Part shown: one piece after another, positions 1 through 8,139 of the stretch
Layout: every line of letters begins with the position of its first letter
How positions within the stretch are numbered: position 1 is the stretch's first letter
Origin: Syntrophomonadaceae bacterium
GTDB lineage: Bacteria; Bacillota; Dethiobacteria; DTU022
Length of the DNA: 12,442 nt
NCBI GenBank assembly: GCA_007136055.1
Contig: SLHT01000084.1
Location: forward strand, 1 to 12,442
Direction of reading: 5' to 3'
The notes under the pieces: model-generated
Database searches by the model: none
Seen by the model: only the letters and a program-made list of their open reading frames with translations
Told to the model about the DNA's origin: nothing
Translations under genes and position numbers: made by a program

Positions 1-1106
1 GTGTTATAGAAACAAATGGAAGTATTGTTGTATTTGAAATATTTTCAGAGTCCCCTGCCGAAAGAAGCGGTCTTAGCCCCGGGGATCGTATTTTAGAAGC
101 CGATGGCCATGAGCTGACTGGAAAAGGATTGGACCGGGCTGTAGAGCTGCTGCGGGGACCTCCTGATACAACTGTAGAAGTTTTAATTAAAAGGCCGGGA
201 GCAGATCAGCCGCTTGAAGTCACTGTCGGACGGGCCCAGATTCAAGTTTCAACGGTGTCTGGCGAAATAATTGAAGATGGTCTTGGCTACATACGCATTA
301 GCAGCTTTGACGGCAATACAGCTGAAGAGTTTAACGAACAGTTTAAGGAAATCGAACAAAGCGGCCTAAGTAAAGGGCTGATTTTAGATTTGCGCAATAA
401 TCCGGGGGGACTTGTTGAACCGGCTGTGAAAATAGGCGAAAAGCTTGTTCCCGAAGGAGAAATTGTCAGGCTGGTCGGACGGGATGGTGAAGTAAAAAGA
501 ATTTATCACTCCAGTGCTGTCGCGCGGCCTTATCCGATGGTGGTGTTAATTAACGAGGATTCGGCCAGCGCTTCTGAATTGCTGGCTGGCGCCCTGCAGG
601 ATCGCGAAGCAGCTGTCCTGGTAGGCCAAAACACCTACGGGAAAGCTTCTGTCCAACAACTTGAACACCTTGTGGGAGGCAATGCGATACTGCTGACTGT
701 GGCAAAATATTTTACTCCGTCAGGCCACGATATTGATAAGCACGGTATCAAACCTGATTATGAAGTTGATATGCCTGAAATATTGCGCTATTACCGTTAT
801 TTTCATCCGGGCAGCCTCGAAGAAGGTGACTATGGTCCCGCTGTAGAGATGTTACAGATGATGCTGGAACAGCTGGGTTTAAGAGTAGAGGTTACCGGTT
901 TCTTTGACAGGCAAACATTCCTCGCCTTGAGAAATTTTCAGGACAGGGCCGGGTTGGAGCTGAGCGGAGAATTTGATGACAAAACCTGGGTTGAATTGCG
1001 CGATGCCTTAGATATTGCATCCCGTGAAAATGACGAACAGCTTAACTTTGCGATAGAGCTGATCAAGAAGCCCGGTCTTTTGAATGTTATTGGAGGAATT
1101 GACTGA
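1..1106 (+). CDS. ctpA: Carboxyl-terminal processing protease (CtpA/CtpB, S41 family), 5'-truncated
   Basis: The reading frame is open from base 3 and the true start lies upstream; a TTG at 129 is in frame but falls inside the PDZ domain, so it is not the start. Domains in order: a PDZ domain (about 3-240, with SPAERSGLSPGDRILEADG), the S41 protease core (about 280-775), and a C-terminal peptidoglycan-binding domain (about 810-1015, with GPAVEMLQ and a later SGEFDDKTW). The Ser-Lys-Gln catalytic set is visible: Ser at 567-569 in SASASE, Lys at 642-644 in TYGKAS, and Gln four residues later. The 25-residue Ser-Lys spacing matches known CtpB enzymes. Family members are membrane-anchored or secreted and trim extracytoplasmic proteins; in Bacillus, CtpB acts in the sporulation sigma-K pathway. 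That role here is inference. The anchor or signal peptide is not in the window. The next gene begins three bases after the stop, suggesting co-transcription. Confidence 0.94.
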   Translation, partial: VIETNGSIVVFEIFSESPAERSGLSPGDRILEADGHELTGKGLDRAVELLRGPPDTTVEVLIKRPGADQPLEVTVGRAQIQVSTVSGEIIEDGLGYIRISSFDGNTAEEFNEQFKEIEQSGLSKGLILDLRNNPGGLVEPAVKIGEKLVPEGEIVRLVGRDGEVKRIYHSSAVARPYPMVVLINEDSASASELLAGALQDREAAVLVGQNTYGKASVQQLEHLVGGNAILLTVAKYFTPSGHDIDKHGIKPDYEVDMPEILRYYRYFHPGSLEEGDYGPAVEMLQMMLEQLGLRVEVTGFFDRQTFLALRNFQDRAGLELSGEFDDKTWVELRDALDIASRENDEQLNFAIELIKKPGLLNVIGGID

Positions 1107-1109
1107 TCG

Positions 1110-2498
1110 ATGCAGCCTTTCTTAGAAATAAGCCAGATATTTATGACTACCTTCATGGTTGCCTTATTTATGCCCATATTTTGGGTTGTTCTTTTCCTGG
1201 TCTACATGCAGTACAGGCGCCTGGCCGCTACGGAAGAAAAACTATTTGGCCGTTCCATAAATAATGTTGGCCGGCAGATGTTGTTCTCAATTACCCTTGG
1301 TGCGCTGGGCGGTTTTGCAGCCAGCGCCATATTAATATTTATGGGTTTATCTCTGGAACAAATTGGCCTCTACTTTATTTGGCCGGTGGCCCTGCTGTTA
1401 CTGTTAATCAATCCCCGTTATCTCTGCTTTTCCTATGCCGGAGGAATTGTAGCAGTTGTGGTCCTGTTGACCCGCCACGTCCTGCTCCCACTTTTCCCTT
1501 ACCTGGAGCAGAATGTTGTTGTTGAATCACTGCTCAGGATTCACATTCCTGCCCTTTTGGTTTTAATCGGCTTGCTCCATCTGGCCGAGGCTCTACTTAT
1601 TTATGTTGGGGGGCATTGGGGCAGCAGTCCAATATATCTAAAAAAAGAGGATGGAAATGTTGTCGGAGCTTTTGCCCTGCAGCGATTCTGGCCCCTGCCG
1701 CTGGTAGCGCTTCTTGTTGCAGTAGTGGCTCAGACTGATGTTGCAGGAGTGAGCATGCCTGATTGGTGGCCCATACTCGAGTCAACCCTGCATCCCGGGG
1801 AAAATCAGGGTCTGCAGTATATGGTTATACCGGTAGCTGCCGGGCTTGGTTATGCGGACATGGCCCTGTCATCGACACCCCGTGAGAGAACCATTTTTTC
1901 AGCAAGGTGGCTGGCCGTCTACAGCGTTATTCTTCTAATTGTTGCCGTGGGGTCGGAATTTTTGTCCTGGCTGGTTTTGCCGGGAGTATTGTTTGCTCCC
2001 CTGGGCCACGAGCTGTTGATTCTTTTTGGAAAGAAGAAGGAAGATTCACTCCCTCCCCGCTTTCAAATGCCTGCGACGGGCGTGCCCTTAATGATGGTTC
2101 TCCCCGATTCGCCGGCTTACCTGGCCGGCCTGCTTGGAGATGACTTAATCCTCAGGATCAATGGTGAAGGGATTGCTGATAATCATGAACTGGTTCAAAA
2201 AATTGAAGAGAGCTACTTCATGGTCCTCGTGGAAGGGGTCCGGGATGGGGAGCCTTTTTCCGTAATCCTTAAAAAAAGCACCGCAACCGCAGCGGAGGCT
2301 AAAGACTCTTTTCAAACCGGACTAAAATCACATGATTCAGTTTCCTTGCTGCACCGCAGCGCTAAACTGGGCTTGATACCGGTTCCCGCCTCGGATTCAC
2401 CGGTATATTTAGAAGTCCGCAAGCCCGATCCCCTGGGACGATTGAGGCGGCTTAAAGGAAAAATAGAAAACCTGGGAAATAGCAAAAAAGCTCTTTAG
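1110..2498 (+). CDS. Polytopic membrane protein with C-terminal PDZ domain, MinJ-like
   Basis: A 462-residue protein with roughly seven to nine hydrophobic segments in residues 11-305 (for example 11-33, 58-80, 86-125, 143-165, 193-210, 237-255, 264-303). A PDZ-like domain follows at about 321-390, containing LPDSPAYLAGLLGDDLILRI, and then a basic, probably flexible tail. The start ATG has GGAGG at 1092-1096, 13 bases upstream. The PDZ domain follows the last hydrophobic segment and a KKK stretch (308-310), so it is probably cytoplasmic. Bacillus subtilis MinJ has this same arrangement, lies next to ctpB near uvrBA, and links DivIVA to MinD at the division site. The MinJ assignment rests on architecture and gene neighbourhood, not on an alignment. 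It might instead act as a PDZ partner or regulator of the neighbouring protease. It is somewhat longer than MinJ (about 400 residues). Confidence 0.72.
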   Translation: MQPFLEISQIFMTTFMVALFMPIFWVVLFLVYMQYRRLAATEEKLFGRSINNVGRQMLFSITLGALGGFAASAILIFMGLSLEQIGLYFIWPVALLLLLINPRYLCFSYAGGIVAVVVLLTRHVLLPLFPYLEQNVVVESLLRIHIPALLVLIGLLHLAEALLIYVGGHWGSSPIYLKKEDGNVVGAFALQRFWPLPLVALLVAVVAQTDVAGVSMPDWWPILESTLHPGENQGLQYMVIPVAAGLGYADMALSSTPRERTIFSARWLAVYSVILLIVAVGSEFLSWLVLPGVLFAPLGHELLILFGKKKEDSLPPRFQMPATGVPLMMVLPDSPAYLAGLLGDDLILRINGEGIADNHELVQKIEESYFMVLVEGVRDGEPFSVILKKSTATAAEAKDSFQTGLKSHDSVSLLHRSAKLGLIPVPASDSPVYLEVRKPDPLGRLRRLKGKIENLGNSKKAL

Positions 2499-2550
2499 CG
2501 CCGGTAAACAGCCCCTGTCTTCCGAATTCTATTGTTAGGTGGTGTCACTA

Positions 2551-3117
2551 ATGCTGGCAGCGGCGACAGCTGCATTTCTTGCTGTTTTTATAGCTGAATT
2601 TGGCGATAAATCACAGCTGGTCTGTCTGACGATGGCCTGCCGCTACCCTCCCCTGCAGGTCCTTGCCGGAGCGATGGCTGCTATGGCAGTTCTTTTCGGT
2701 TTGGCTGTCGGAGTAGGTAGTTTTATAGCTGAAGCTATCCCTCATTCCCTGGTAGCACTTTGCTCAGGTTTATTCTTTATTGTCGTCGGGTTGTATACAT
2801 ATTTCCGCGGCAAAGAACTAAGAACGGAAAATGTCGGTAAGACCGGTTTTTTTCAAACCCTGGGGATAATATTTTTAGCCGAACTGGGAGATAAAACTCA
2901 GTTGGCGGCAGTGTTTCTCGCAGCCAGCTTCGGATATCCCCTGGCTGTTTTTACCGGGGCAATGTTAGCCATGCTGGTTAATCATATGCTCGCAGTTTAT
3001 TTGGGCCGCCGCTTTATTTCCAGGTTAAGTCCCCGGGTTATTAAACTTGGCTCCGCTTTTTTATTTATTGCTATCGGTCTTCTGATCATAGTTTTCGAGG
3101 CAGGACTTCTTTTTTAA
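2551..3117 (+). CDS. UPF0016/GDT1 (TMEM165) family transporter, probable Mn2+ or Ca2+ exporter
   Basis: A 188-residue, six-helix membrane protein built from two inverted halves, each carrying the family signature E-x-G-D-K-(S/T)-Q: EFGDKSQ at residues 16-22 and ELGDKTQ at 111-117. The acidic residues of both motifs form the cation site in this family. Approximate helices are 1-20, 36-58, 65-84, 103-122, 130-150 and 163-187, with a short charged loop (RGKELRTENVGKTG) joining the halves. In-frame GTGs at 2539 and 2542 are alternative starts, but the AGGTGGT-like site at 2537-2543 lies seven bases before the ATG at 2551, which I therefore chose. Bacterial and eukaryotic relatives move Mn2+, Ca2+ or H+ (for example cyanobacterial Mnx). 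The substrate here is inferred. The gene starts 52 bases after the MinJ-like gene and lies just upstream of the uvrB promoter. Confidence 0.88.
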   Translation: MLAAATAAFLAVFIAEFGDKSQLVCLTMACRYPPLQVLAGAMAAMAVLFGLAVGVGSFIAEAIPHSLVALCSGLFFIVVGLYTYFRGKELRTENVGKTGFFQTLGIIFLAELGDKTQLAAVFLAASFGYPLAVFTGAMLAMLVNHMLAVYLGRRFISRLSPRVIKLGSAFLFIAIGLLIIVFEAGLLF

Positions 3118-3132
3118 TTATGTTATAATTAA
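3114..3132. repeat. AT-only inverted repeat over the uvrB promoter
   Basis: Perfect 8-base arms, TTAATTAT (3114-3121) and ATAATTAA (3125-3132), are separated by GTT. The left arm covers the stop codon of the transporter gene and the right arm overlaps the -10 hexamer. It could be an operator or chance in an AT-rich gap. It is too weak, and lacks the G/C stem, to be a good intrinsic terminator. Confidence 0.6.
3121..3129 (+). promoter_or_regulatory. Extended -10 promoter upstream of uvrB
   Basis: The sequence TGTTATAAT is a consensus TATAAT (3124-3129) preceded by the TGN extension. No good -35 is seen at the expected distance (about 3101-3106 reads CAGGAC), which is typical of extended -10 promoters. 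Transcription would begin near 3136, about 35 bases before the uvrB start. No LexA-type box (GAAC, four bases, GTTC) is seen between 3118 and 3170. Confidence 0.6.
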
Positions 3133-3170
3133 TAATGTTTACGAGTTAAAGGTTAAACGGGGGTGCTGCC

Positions 3171-5150
3171 GTGGGCAATAATAGCGGCTTAAAAGTTCAA
3201 TCTGATTATCAACCTTCCGGCGATCAACCGGGAGCTATCGAAGCCCTGGTGCATGGACTGCGCCGGGGCTGCCCTTACCAGACCCTGCTGGGGGTAACGG
3301 GGTCCGGAAAAACATATACTATCGCCCATGTTATCGAGCAGGTTCAGCGTCCGACCCTGGTAATGGCTCCCAACAAAATTCTTGCGGCGCAGCTGTGCAG
3401 CGAATTTAAAGAGCTCTTTCCTGACAATGCGGTGGAGTACTTTATCAGCTACTACGATTATTACCAGCCGGAGGCATACCTGCCCAGTAGCGACACTTAC
3501 ATCGAGAAAGACTCATCTATTAACGATGAAATTGATAAGCTTCGTCACTCGGCGACCAGCGCTGTCCTGGAACGCCCTGATGTAATTGTCGTGGCTTCGG
3601 TTTCATGTATTTACGGCCTTGGTTCGCCGAAAGAATACATGGAGCAGGTACTTTCTCTGCGCCCGGGCGCCAGGATGGGTCGTGATGAAATTATCAGCTG
3701 TCTTGTCGATATTCACTACCAGCGCAATGAAATTGATTTTCACCGGGGCACTTTCAGGGTCAGGGGTGACGTGCTGGAAATCATCCCGGCCTCTTTTTCT
3801 GAAGCAGCCCTGCGTGTGGAGCTGTTCGGTGATCAGATCGAGCGGCTGCGGGAAGTTGACCTGGTCAGCGGTAAAGTAATCGGGGATCGGGCCCACGTGG
3901 CAATTTTCCCGGCTACCCACTATGTAACTGCGCCTGATCAGCTGCAGCGGGCGATTACTGACATTGAGGTTGAACTACAGGTTCAGCTGAACCGCTTCCG
4001 GAAAGAGGACAAGCTGCTTGAAGCCCAGCGCTTGGAGCAGCGCGTTAATTTCGATCTGGAAATGATGCAGGAAATAGGTTTTTGCAGTGGCATTGAAAAC
4101 TATTCCCGCCACCTGGACGGGCGTCCTGCAGGCAGCCGTCCGGCGACCCTGCTTGACTACTTTCCGGAAGATATGCTGGTGGTGATAGATGAATCTCATA
4201 TTACCATACCTCAAATTAACGGTATGTACCGCGGTGATCTTTCGCGTAAAAGCACGCTGGTCGAACACGGATTCAGGCTGCCCTCAGCTCTTGATAACCG
4301 GCCCCTGCGTTTTGAAGAGTTCGAATCGCTGGTCAACCAGGCTATCCTGGTTTCGGCTACCCCGGGGCCCTGGGAAATTGAGCACAGCGATGCTGTTGTC
4401 GAGCAGATAATCCGCCCGACCGGCTTGATCGACCCCCAGGTGGAAGTAAGGCCTGCTGAAGGGCAGGTTGATGATCTCTACGGAGAAATCAGGACCAGGG
4501 CCGGGGTCGGCCAGAGAGTCCTGGTTACAACCATGACCAAGCGTATGGCGGAAGATTTAACCGAGTACTACCGAAACATGGGCCTTAAGGTTCGCTACAT
4601 GCACTCCGATATCGGGGCCCTGGAAAGAATGACCATTATCAGGGGGTTGCGGTTGGGCGAGTTCGATGTCCTGGTCGGTATAAACCTGCTGAGGGAAGGT
4701 CTTGACCTGCCTGAAGTAACCCTCGTCGCTATCCTTGATGCTGATAAAGAAGGTTTTCTGCGTTCTGAGCGTTCACTGATTCAAACTATCGGGCGGACAG
4801 CCCGGAACATCGAAGGCAGGGTGATCATGTATGCAGATGGAATTACGGCTTCGATGCACAACGCCATAGACGAAACTGAACGCCGCCGTCAAAAGCAGAT
4901 AACATATAATGAAAAGCACGGGATAACCCCGGCGACCATTGTCAAGCCCATCCGCGCCCTGATTGGAGCCACAATGGTAGCAGAAGAAGAAGAACCCTAC
5001 TTTGAAGAGGACCTCATGAAAATGGACGCAGTTAAACGCCAAAAAATGATCAAAAAATTGGGCAAAGAAATGAAAGCGGCATCCAGGGATCTTGAATTTG
5101 AAAAAGCAGCCGAACTGCGCGACATGATTTTTGAGTTAGAGAGGCTCTGA
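3171..5150 (+). CDS. uvrB: UvrABC excision nuclease subunit B
   Basis: UvrB is the DNA-damage-verifying, helicase-like ATPase of nucleotide excision repair. It is loaded by UvrA and then recruits UvrC. The 659 residues match the usual full length (about 660). Visible motifs are Walker A GVTGSGKT at 41-48, the damage-probing beta-hairpin region YYDYYQPEAY at 94-103 followed by LPSSDTYIEKD, the DESH box at 340-343, the motif VI region QTIGRTARN at 538-546, and a C-terminal UVR motif (LEFEKAAELRD, 641-651) that contacts UvrC. All expected functional motifs are intact. The start is GTG, with GGGGGTG-type pairing at 3159-3165, and agrees with the usual UvrB N-terminus. It has its own promoter and is followed by uvrA after a short gap, the order seen in many Bacillota. 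Confidence 0.98.
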   Translation: MGNNSGLKVQSDYQPSGDQPGAIEALVHGLRRGCPYQTLLGVTGSGKTYTIAHVIEQVQRPTLVMAPNKILAAQLCSEFKELFPDNAVEYFISYYDYYQPEAYLPSSDTYIEKDSSINDEIDKLRHSATSAVLERPDVIVVASVSCIYGLGSPKEYMEQVLSLRPGARMGRDEIISCLVDIHYQRNEIDFHRGTFRVRGDVLEIIPASFSEAALRVELFGDQIERLREVDLVSGKVIGDRAHVAIFPATHYVTAPDQLQRAITDIEVELQVQLNRFRKEDKLLEAQRLEQRVNFDLEMMQEIGFCSGIENYSRHLDGRPAGSRPATLLDYFPEDMLVVIDESHITIPQINGMYRGDLSRKSTLVEHGFRLPSALDNRPLRFEEFESLVNQAILVSATPGPWEIEHSDAVVEQIIRPTGLIDPQVEVRPAEGQVDDLYGEIRTRAGVGQRVLVTTMTKRMAEDLTEYYRNMGLKVRYMHSDIGALERMTIIRGLRLGEFDVLVGINLLREGLDLPEVTLVAILDADKEGFLRSERSLIQTIGRTARNIEGRVIMYADGITASMHNAIDETERRRQKQITYNEKHGITPATIVKPIRALIGATMVAEEEEPYFEEDLMKMDAVKRQKMIKKLGKEMKAASRDLEFEKAAELRDMIFELERL

Positions 5151-5190
5151 ATGCTTCATTATCAATAAGTAGCAGATCTTTATAATAACG

Positions 5191-5195
5191 AGGAG
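5191..5195 (+). promoter_or_regulatory. Ribosome binding site fixing the uvrA start
   Basis: AGGAG lies eight bases before TTG at 5204. The upstream in-frame GTG at 5195 overlaps this site and so cannot be served by it, which favours the TTG start. Confidence 0.7.
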
Positions 5196-5203
5196 TGAAA
5201 AGC

Positions 5204-8062
5204 TTGTCGGCAGGAGAAATCATTATCAGCGGGGCAAGAGAACACAATTTAAAAAATATAAATTTATCTCTGCCCCGCAACAAATTAATTGTTTTTACAG
5301 GTTTAAGCGGTTCGGGTAAATCATCCCTGGCTTTTGATACAATCTATGCCGAAGGACAGCGGCGTTATGTCGAATCGCTCTCAGCCTATGCCCGTCAGTT
5401 CCTGGGGCAGATGGATAAACCCGATCTCGATCAAATCGAGGGACTTTCGCCGGCGATATCAATCGATCAAAAAACTGCATCCCGCAACCCGCGTTCCACG
5501 GTAGGGACAGTGACCGAAATATATGACTACGTCCGCCTGTTATTTGCCCGCATCGGGAACCCGCACTGCCCGAGCTGTCAAAAAGAGATCAGCCAGCAAA
5601 CAGTACAGCAGATGGTTGACCAGATTGCGGCGTTGCCGGAGGAAACCAGGATCCAGGTTCTCGCGCCCCTGGTGCGAAGCAGGAAAGGGGAATATTCACG
5701 CCTCTTTGAAGATATGCGCCGCAAGGGTTATGTCCGTATTAGGGTTGACGGCGAAGTGCGTGATCTTGAGGAAGAGATCATCTTAGACAAGAAAAAGAAA
5801 CACAGCATCGAAGTTGTTGTCGATCGACTGGTCATCCGCGAAGGGGTTCAGGCCCGTCTTGCTGATTCTCTGGAAACGGCCCTGAAATTAAGCGAGGGCC
5901 TGGTTTTAATTGAAGAAGTGGGCGGTTCAGAACAGCTTTTCAGTGAAAACTTTGCCTGTGCCGAATGCGGTTTTAGTTTTGAAGAAATCAGCCCGCGTAT
6001 ATTTTCATTCAACAGCCCGTACGGAGCCTGTCCTGACTGCAGCGGACTGGGGACCAGGGCCGAATTTTCCGAAGAGCTAATTATCCCTTATCCCGAGCTT
6101 ACGATTCGCGAAGGAGCGATCCACCCCTGGTCCGGTCAGAATTACTACCAGCAGTTCCTGGAAGCCGCGGCGAAAGAGTGGGGAATCGATCTGAATACTC
6201 CTTTCCGTGAATTATCGCCCGATGAACGGCAAAAAGTATTATATGGCTCTCCCGGAAAGGTAAACTTTCGCTATGTAAATATGTTCAAGAGGGTCCGCTC
6301 ATATAAAAAAGTCTTTCCCGGTGTGCTCAAATTATTAGAGAGGCGCTATGCGTCGACGGCATCAGATGAGATGCGCGCTGATATGGAACGTTATATGCAG
6401 GTTCGGCCCTGCCCAACATGTAAGGGCAGCCGCCTTAAACCTGCCAGCCTTGCAGTTTTGCTCGGTGGCTATAACATTGCCGGGATTTCAGCCCTGACGG
6501 TGGAGCAGGCAGCAGCATTCTTTGAACAGCTGCAGCTTACAGAGCGGGAGCAACATATCGGCAGGCAGGTCTTGAAAGAGATAGCGGAAAGACTGCTGTT
6601 TCTGCGCAATGTTGGCCTGCAGTATTTAAACCTTGACCGCGCTGCGGCCACCCTTTCAGGTGGTGAAGCACAGCGCATTAGGCTGGCGACCCAGATTGGT
6701 TCCGGGCTGACCGGGGTAATCTATATCCTTGATGAGCCGAGCATCGGATTGCACCAGCGGGACAACGCCCGCCTGATTACCACCCTGAAAGCGCTGCGCG
6801 ACCTTGGCAATACCGTCCTGATTGTTGAACACGATGAAGAAACTATCCGCAGCGCTGATCACCTGGTCGATATCGGGCCGGGTGCCGGTGCCGGAGGTGG
6901 TTGGATTGTCGCCGAGGGAACTGCAGATGAAATTATGGCAGAAAAAAAATCGATTACCGGTGACTATTTGGCCGGAAGAAAAGAAGTTGCTGTGCCTGAA
7001 CAGAGGCGCCACAGTAACGACAGATGGTTGTGCATTCGCGGGGCCCGTGAACACAACCTGCAGGATATTGATGTCGGTATACCGCTCGGCCTATTTGTCT
7101 GTGTTGCCGGAGTCTCAGGGTCGGGGAAAAGCACCCTCGTTAACGAGATCCTGGCCCGCAGCCTGTCCCGCAAGCTGCATCGATCGCGTGAGCAGGCAGG
7201 CGATCACAGCGGGCTTGAAGGTGTCGAGCACCTTGATAAGGTTATAGTCATTGACCAGTCTCCGATCGGACGGACGCCGCGTTCCAACCCGGCCACATAT
7301 ACAGGCCTCTTTGACGGTATCCGCGAAATATTCTCAAAAACCGCTGAGTCGCGCCGACGCGGTTACCGTCCGGGGCGTTTCAGCTTTAACGTAAAAGGCG
7401 GGCGCTGCGAAGCCTGCCGCGGGGATGGTATCCTGCGCATAGAAATGCACTTTCTCCCCGATGTTTATGTGCCCTGTGAAGTCTGTCGTGGTAAACGTTA
7501 CAACCGCGAAACCCTGGAAGTACGCTACAAAGAAAAAAATATTGCTGATGTCCTGGCCATGACCGTTGAAGAAGCCCTGGAGTTTTTCTCCGCCATTCCG
7601 AAGGTCCAACGCAAGCTGCAGCTGCTCTTTGATGTCGGGCTGGGTTATATACACCTCGGCCAACCGGCGACAACCCTCTCCGGAGGCGAAGCGCAGAGGG
7701 TTAAACTGGCTACCGAATTGTCGCGCCGCAGCAACGGGCGCAGCCTCTATATTCTCGATGAGCCGACTACGGGTCTGCACCTTGACGATATCAGCAAACT
7801 ACTGGTCATTCTCGAACGCCTTGTTGAAAGCGGCAACACAGTGGTAGTTATTGAGCACAACATGGAAGTTCTTAAAAGGGCTGATTACCTGGTTGACCTG
7901 GGTCCCGAAGGCGGTGACGGAGGGGGCAGGGTGGTGGTTGCAGGCACCCCTGAAGAAGTTGCCCTCTGTCCCGAATCATACACCGGCCAGTGGTTGGCGG
8001 GCATATTGGCACCTGACAGGCACCTGAAGCCGGAAGTGAGAATTCAGGGAAAAACAAAATAA
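5204..8062 (+). CDS. uvrA: UvrABC system ATPase subunit A
   Basis: UvrA is the dimeric ABC-type ATPase that first recognises DNA lesions and delivers UvrB. Starting from TTG at 5204 it has 952 residues, normal for the family, and the N-terminus (GAREHNLKNINL soon after the start) aligns with known UvrA proteins. It has two ABC modules: Walker A GLSGSGKSS at 33-41 and GVSGSGKST at 636-644, and signature LSGGEAQR near 484 and 825, each followed by ILDEP with GLH. A zinc module has Cys252, 255, 276 and 279; the second zinc finger has Cys735, 738, 758 and 761, needed for damage recognition. The dimer and UvrB-binding regions between Walker A and the first signature are present. I see no missing residue. 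The gene lies 53 bases after uvrB and 77 bases before uvrC. A GTG at 5195 is the alternative start. Confidence 0.98.
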   Translation: MSAGEIIISGAREHNLKNINLSLPRNKLIVFTGLSGSGKSSLAFDTIYAEGQRRYVESLSAYARQFLGQMDKPDLDQIEGLSPAISIDQKTASRNPRSTVGTVTEIYDYVRLLFARIGNPHCPSCQKEISQQTVQQMVDQIAALPEETRIQVLAPLVRSRKGEYSRLFEDMRRKGYVRIRVDGEVRDLEEEIILDKKKKHSIEVVVDRLVIREGVQARLADSLETALKLSEGLVLIEEVGGSEQLFSENFACAECGFSFEEISPRIFSFNSPYGACPDCSGLGTRAEFSEELIIPYPELTIREGAIHPWSGQNYYQQFLEAAAKEWGIDLNTPFRELSPDERQKVLYGSPGKVNFRYVNMFKRVRSYKKVFPGVLKLLERRYASTASDEMRADMERYMQVRPCPTCKGSRLKPASLAVLLGGYNIAGISALTVEQAAAFFEQLQLTEREQHIGRQVLKEIAERLLFLRNVGLQYLNLDRAAATLSGGEAQRIRLATQIGSGLTGVIYILDEPSIGLHQRDNARLITTLKALRDLGNTVLIVEHDEETIRSADHLVDIGPGAGAGGGWIVAEGTADEIMAEKKSITGDYLAGRKEVAVPEQRRHSNDRWLCIRGAREHNLQDIDVGIPLGLFVCVAGVSGSGKSTLVNEILARSLSRKLHRSREQAGDHSGLEGVEHLDKVIVIDQSPIGRTPRSNPATYTGLFDGIREIFSKTAESRRRGYRPGRFSFNVKGGRCEACRGDGILRIEMHFLPDVYVPCEVCRGKRYNRETLEVRYKEKNIADVLAMTVEEALEFFSAIPKVQRKLQLLFDVGLGYIHLGQPATTLSGGEAQRVKLATELSRRSNGRSLYILDEPTTGLHLDDISKLLVILERLVESGNTVVVIEHNMEVLKRADYLVDLGPEGGDGGGRVVVAGTPEEVALCPESYTGQWLAGILAPDRHLKPEVRIQGKTK

Positions 8063-8127
8063 AAGTTGCCGCAGCCTTTTCGAAGCAGGCGTTCAGCGCA
8101 CCAGGATGTCAGGCAGAATAGGATTTG

Positions 8128-8132
8128 TGAGG
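8128..8132 (+). promoter_or_regulatory. Ribosome binding site fixing the uvrC start
   Basis: TGAGG lies seven bases before ATG at 8140 but only one base before the in-frame ATG at 8134. The spacing favours 8140, which gives the N-terminus MFEMLKEKVSRLP, typical of UvrC. Confidence 0.55.
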
Positions 8133-8139
8133 CATGGAC

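Noticed and set aside
129..131. TTG as the start of the protease gene
   Set aside because: The frame is open back to base 3 and encodes the first part of the PDZ domain, so the gene continues beyond the window.
5181..5186. TATAAT hexamer just upstream of uvrA as a separate promoter
   Set aside because: No TG extension and no -35 at a suitable distance; it overlaps the leader just before the ribosome site, so uvrA is more likely read from the uvrB transcript.
7334..7780. Reverse-strand open frame of 148 codons inside uvrA
   Set aside because: It lies entirely opposite a conserved part of uvrA with zinc-finger and ABC motifs; its translation shows no recognisable domain.
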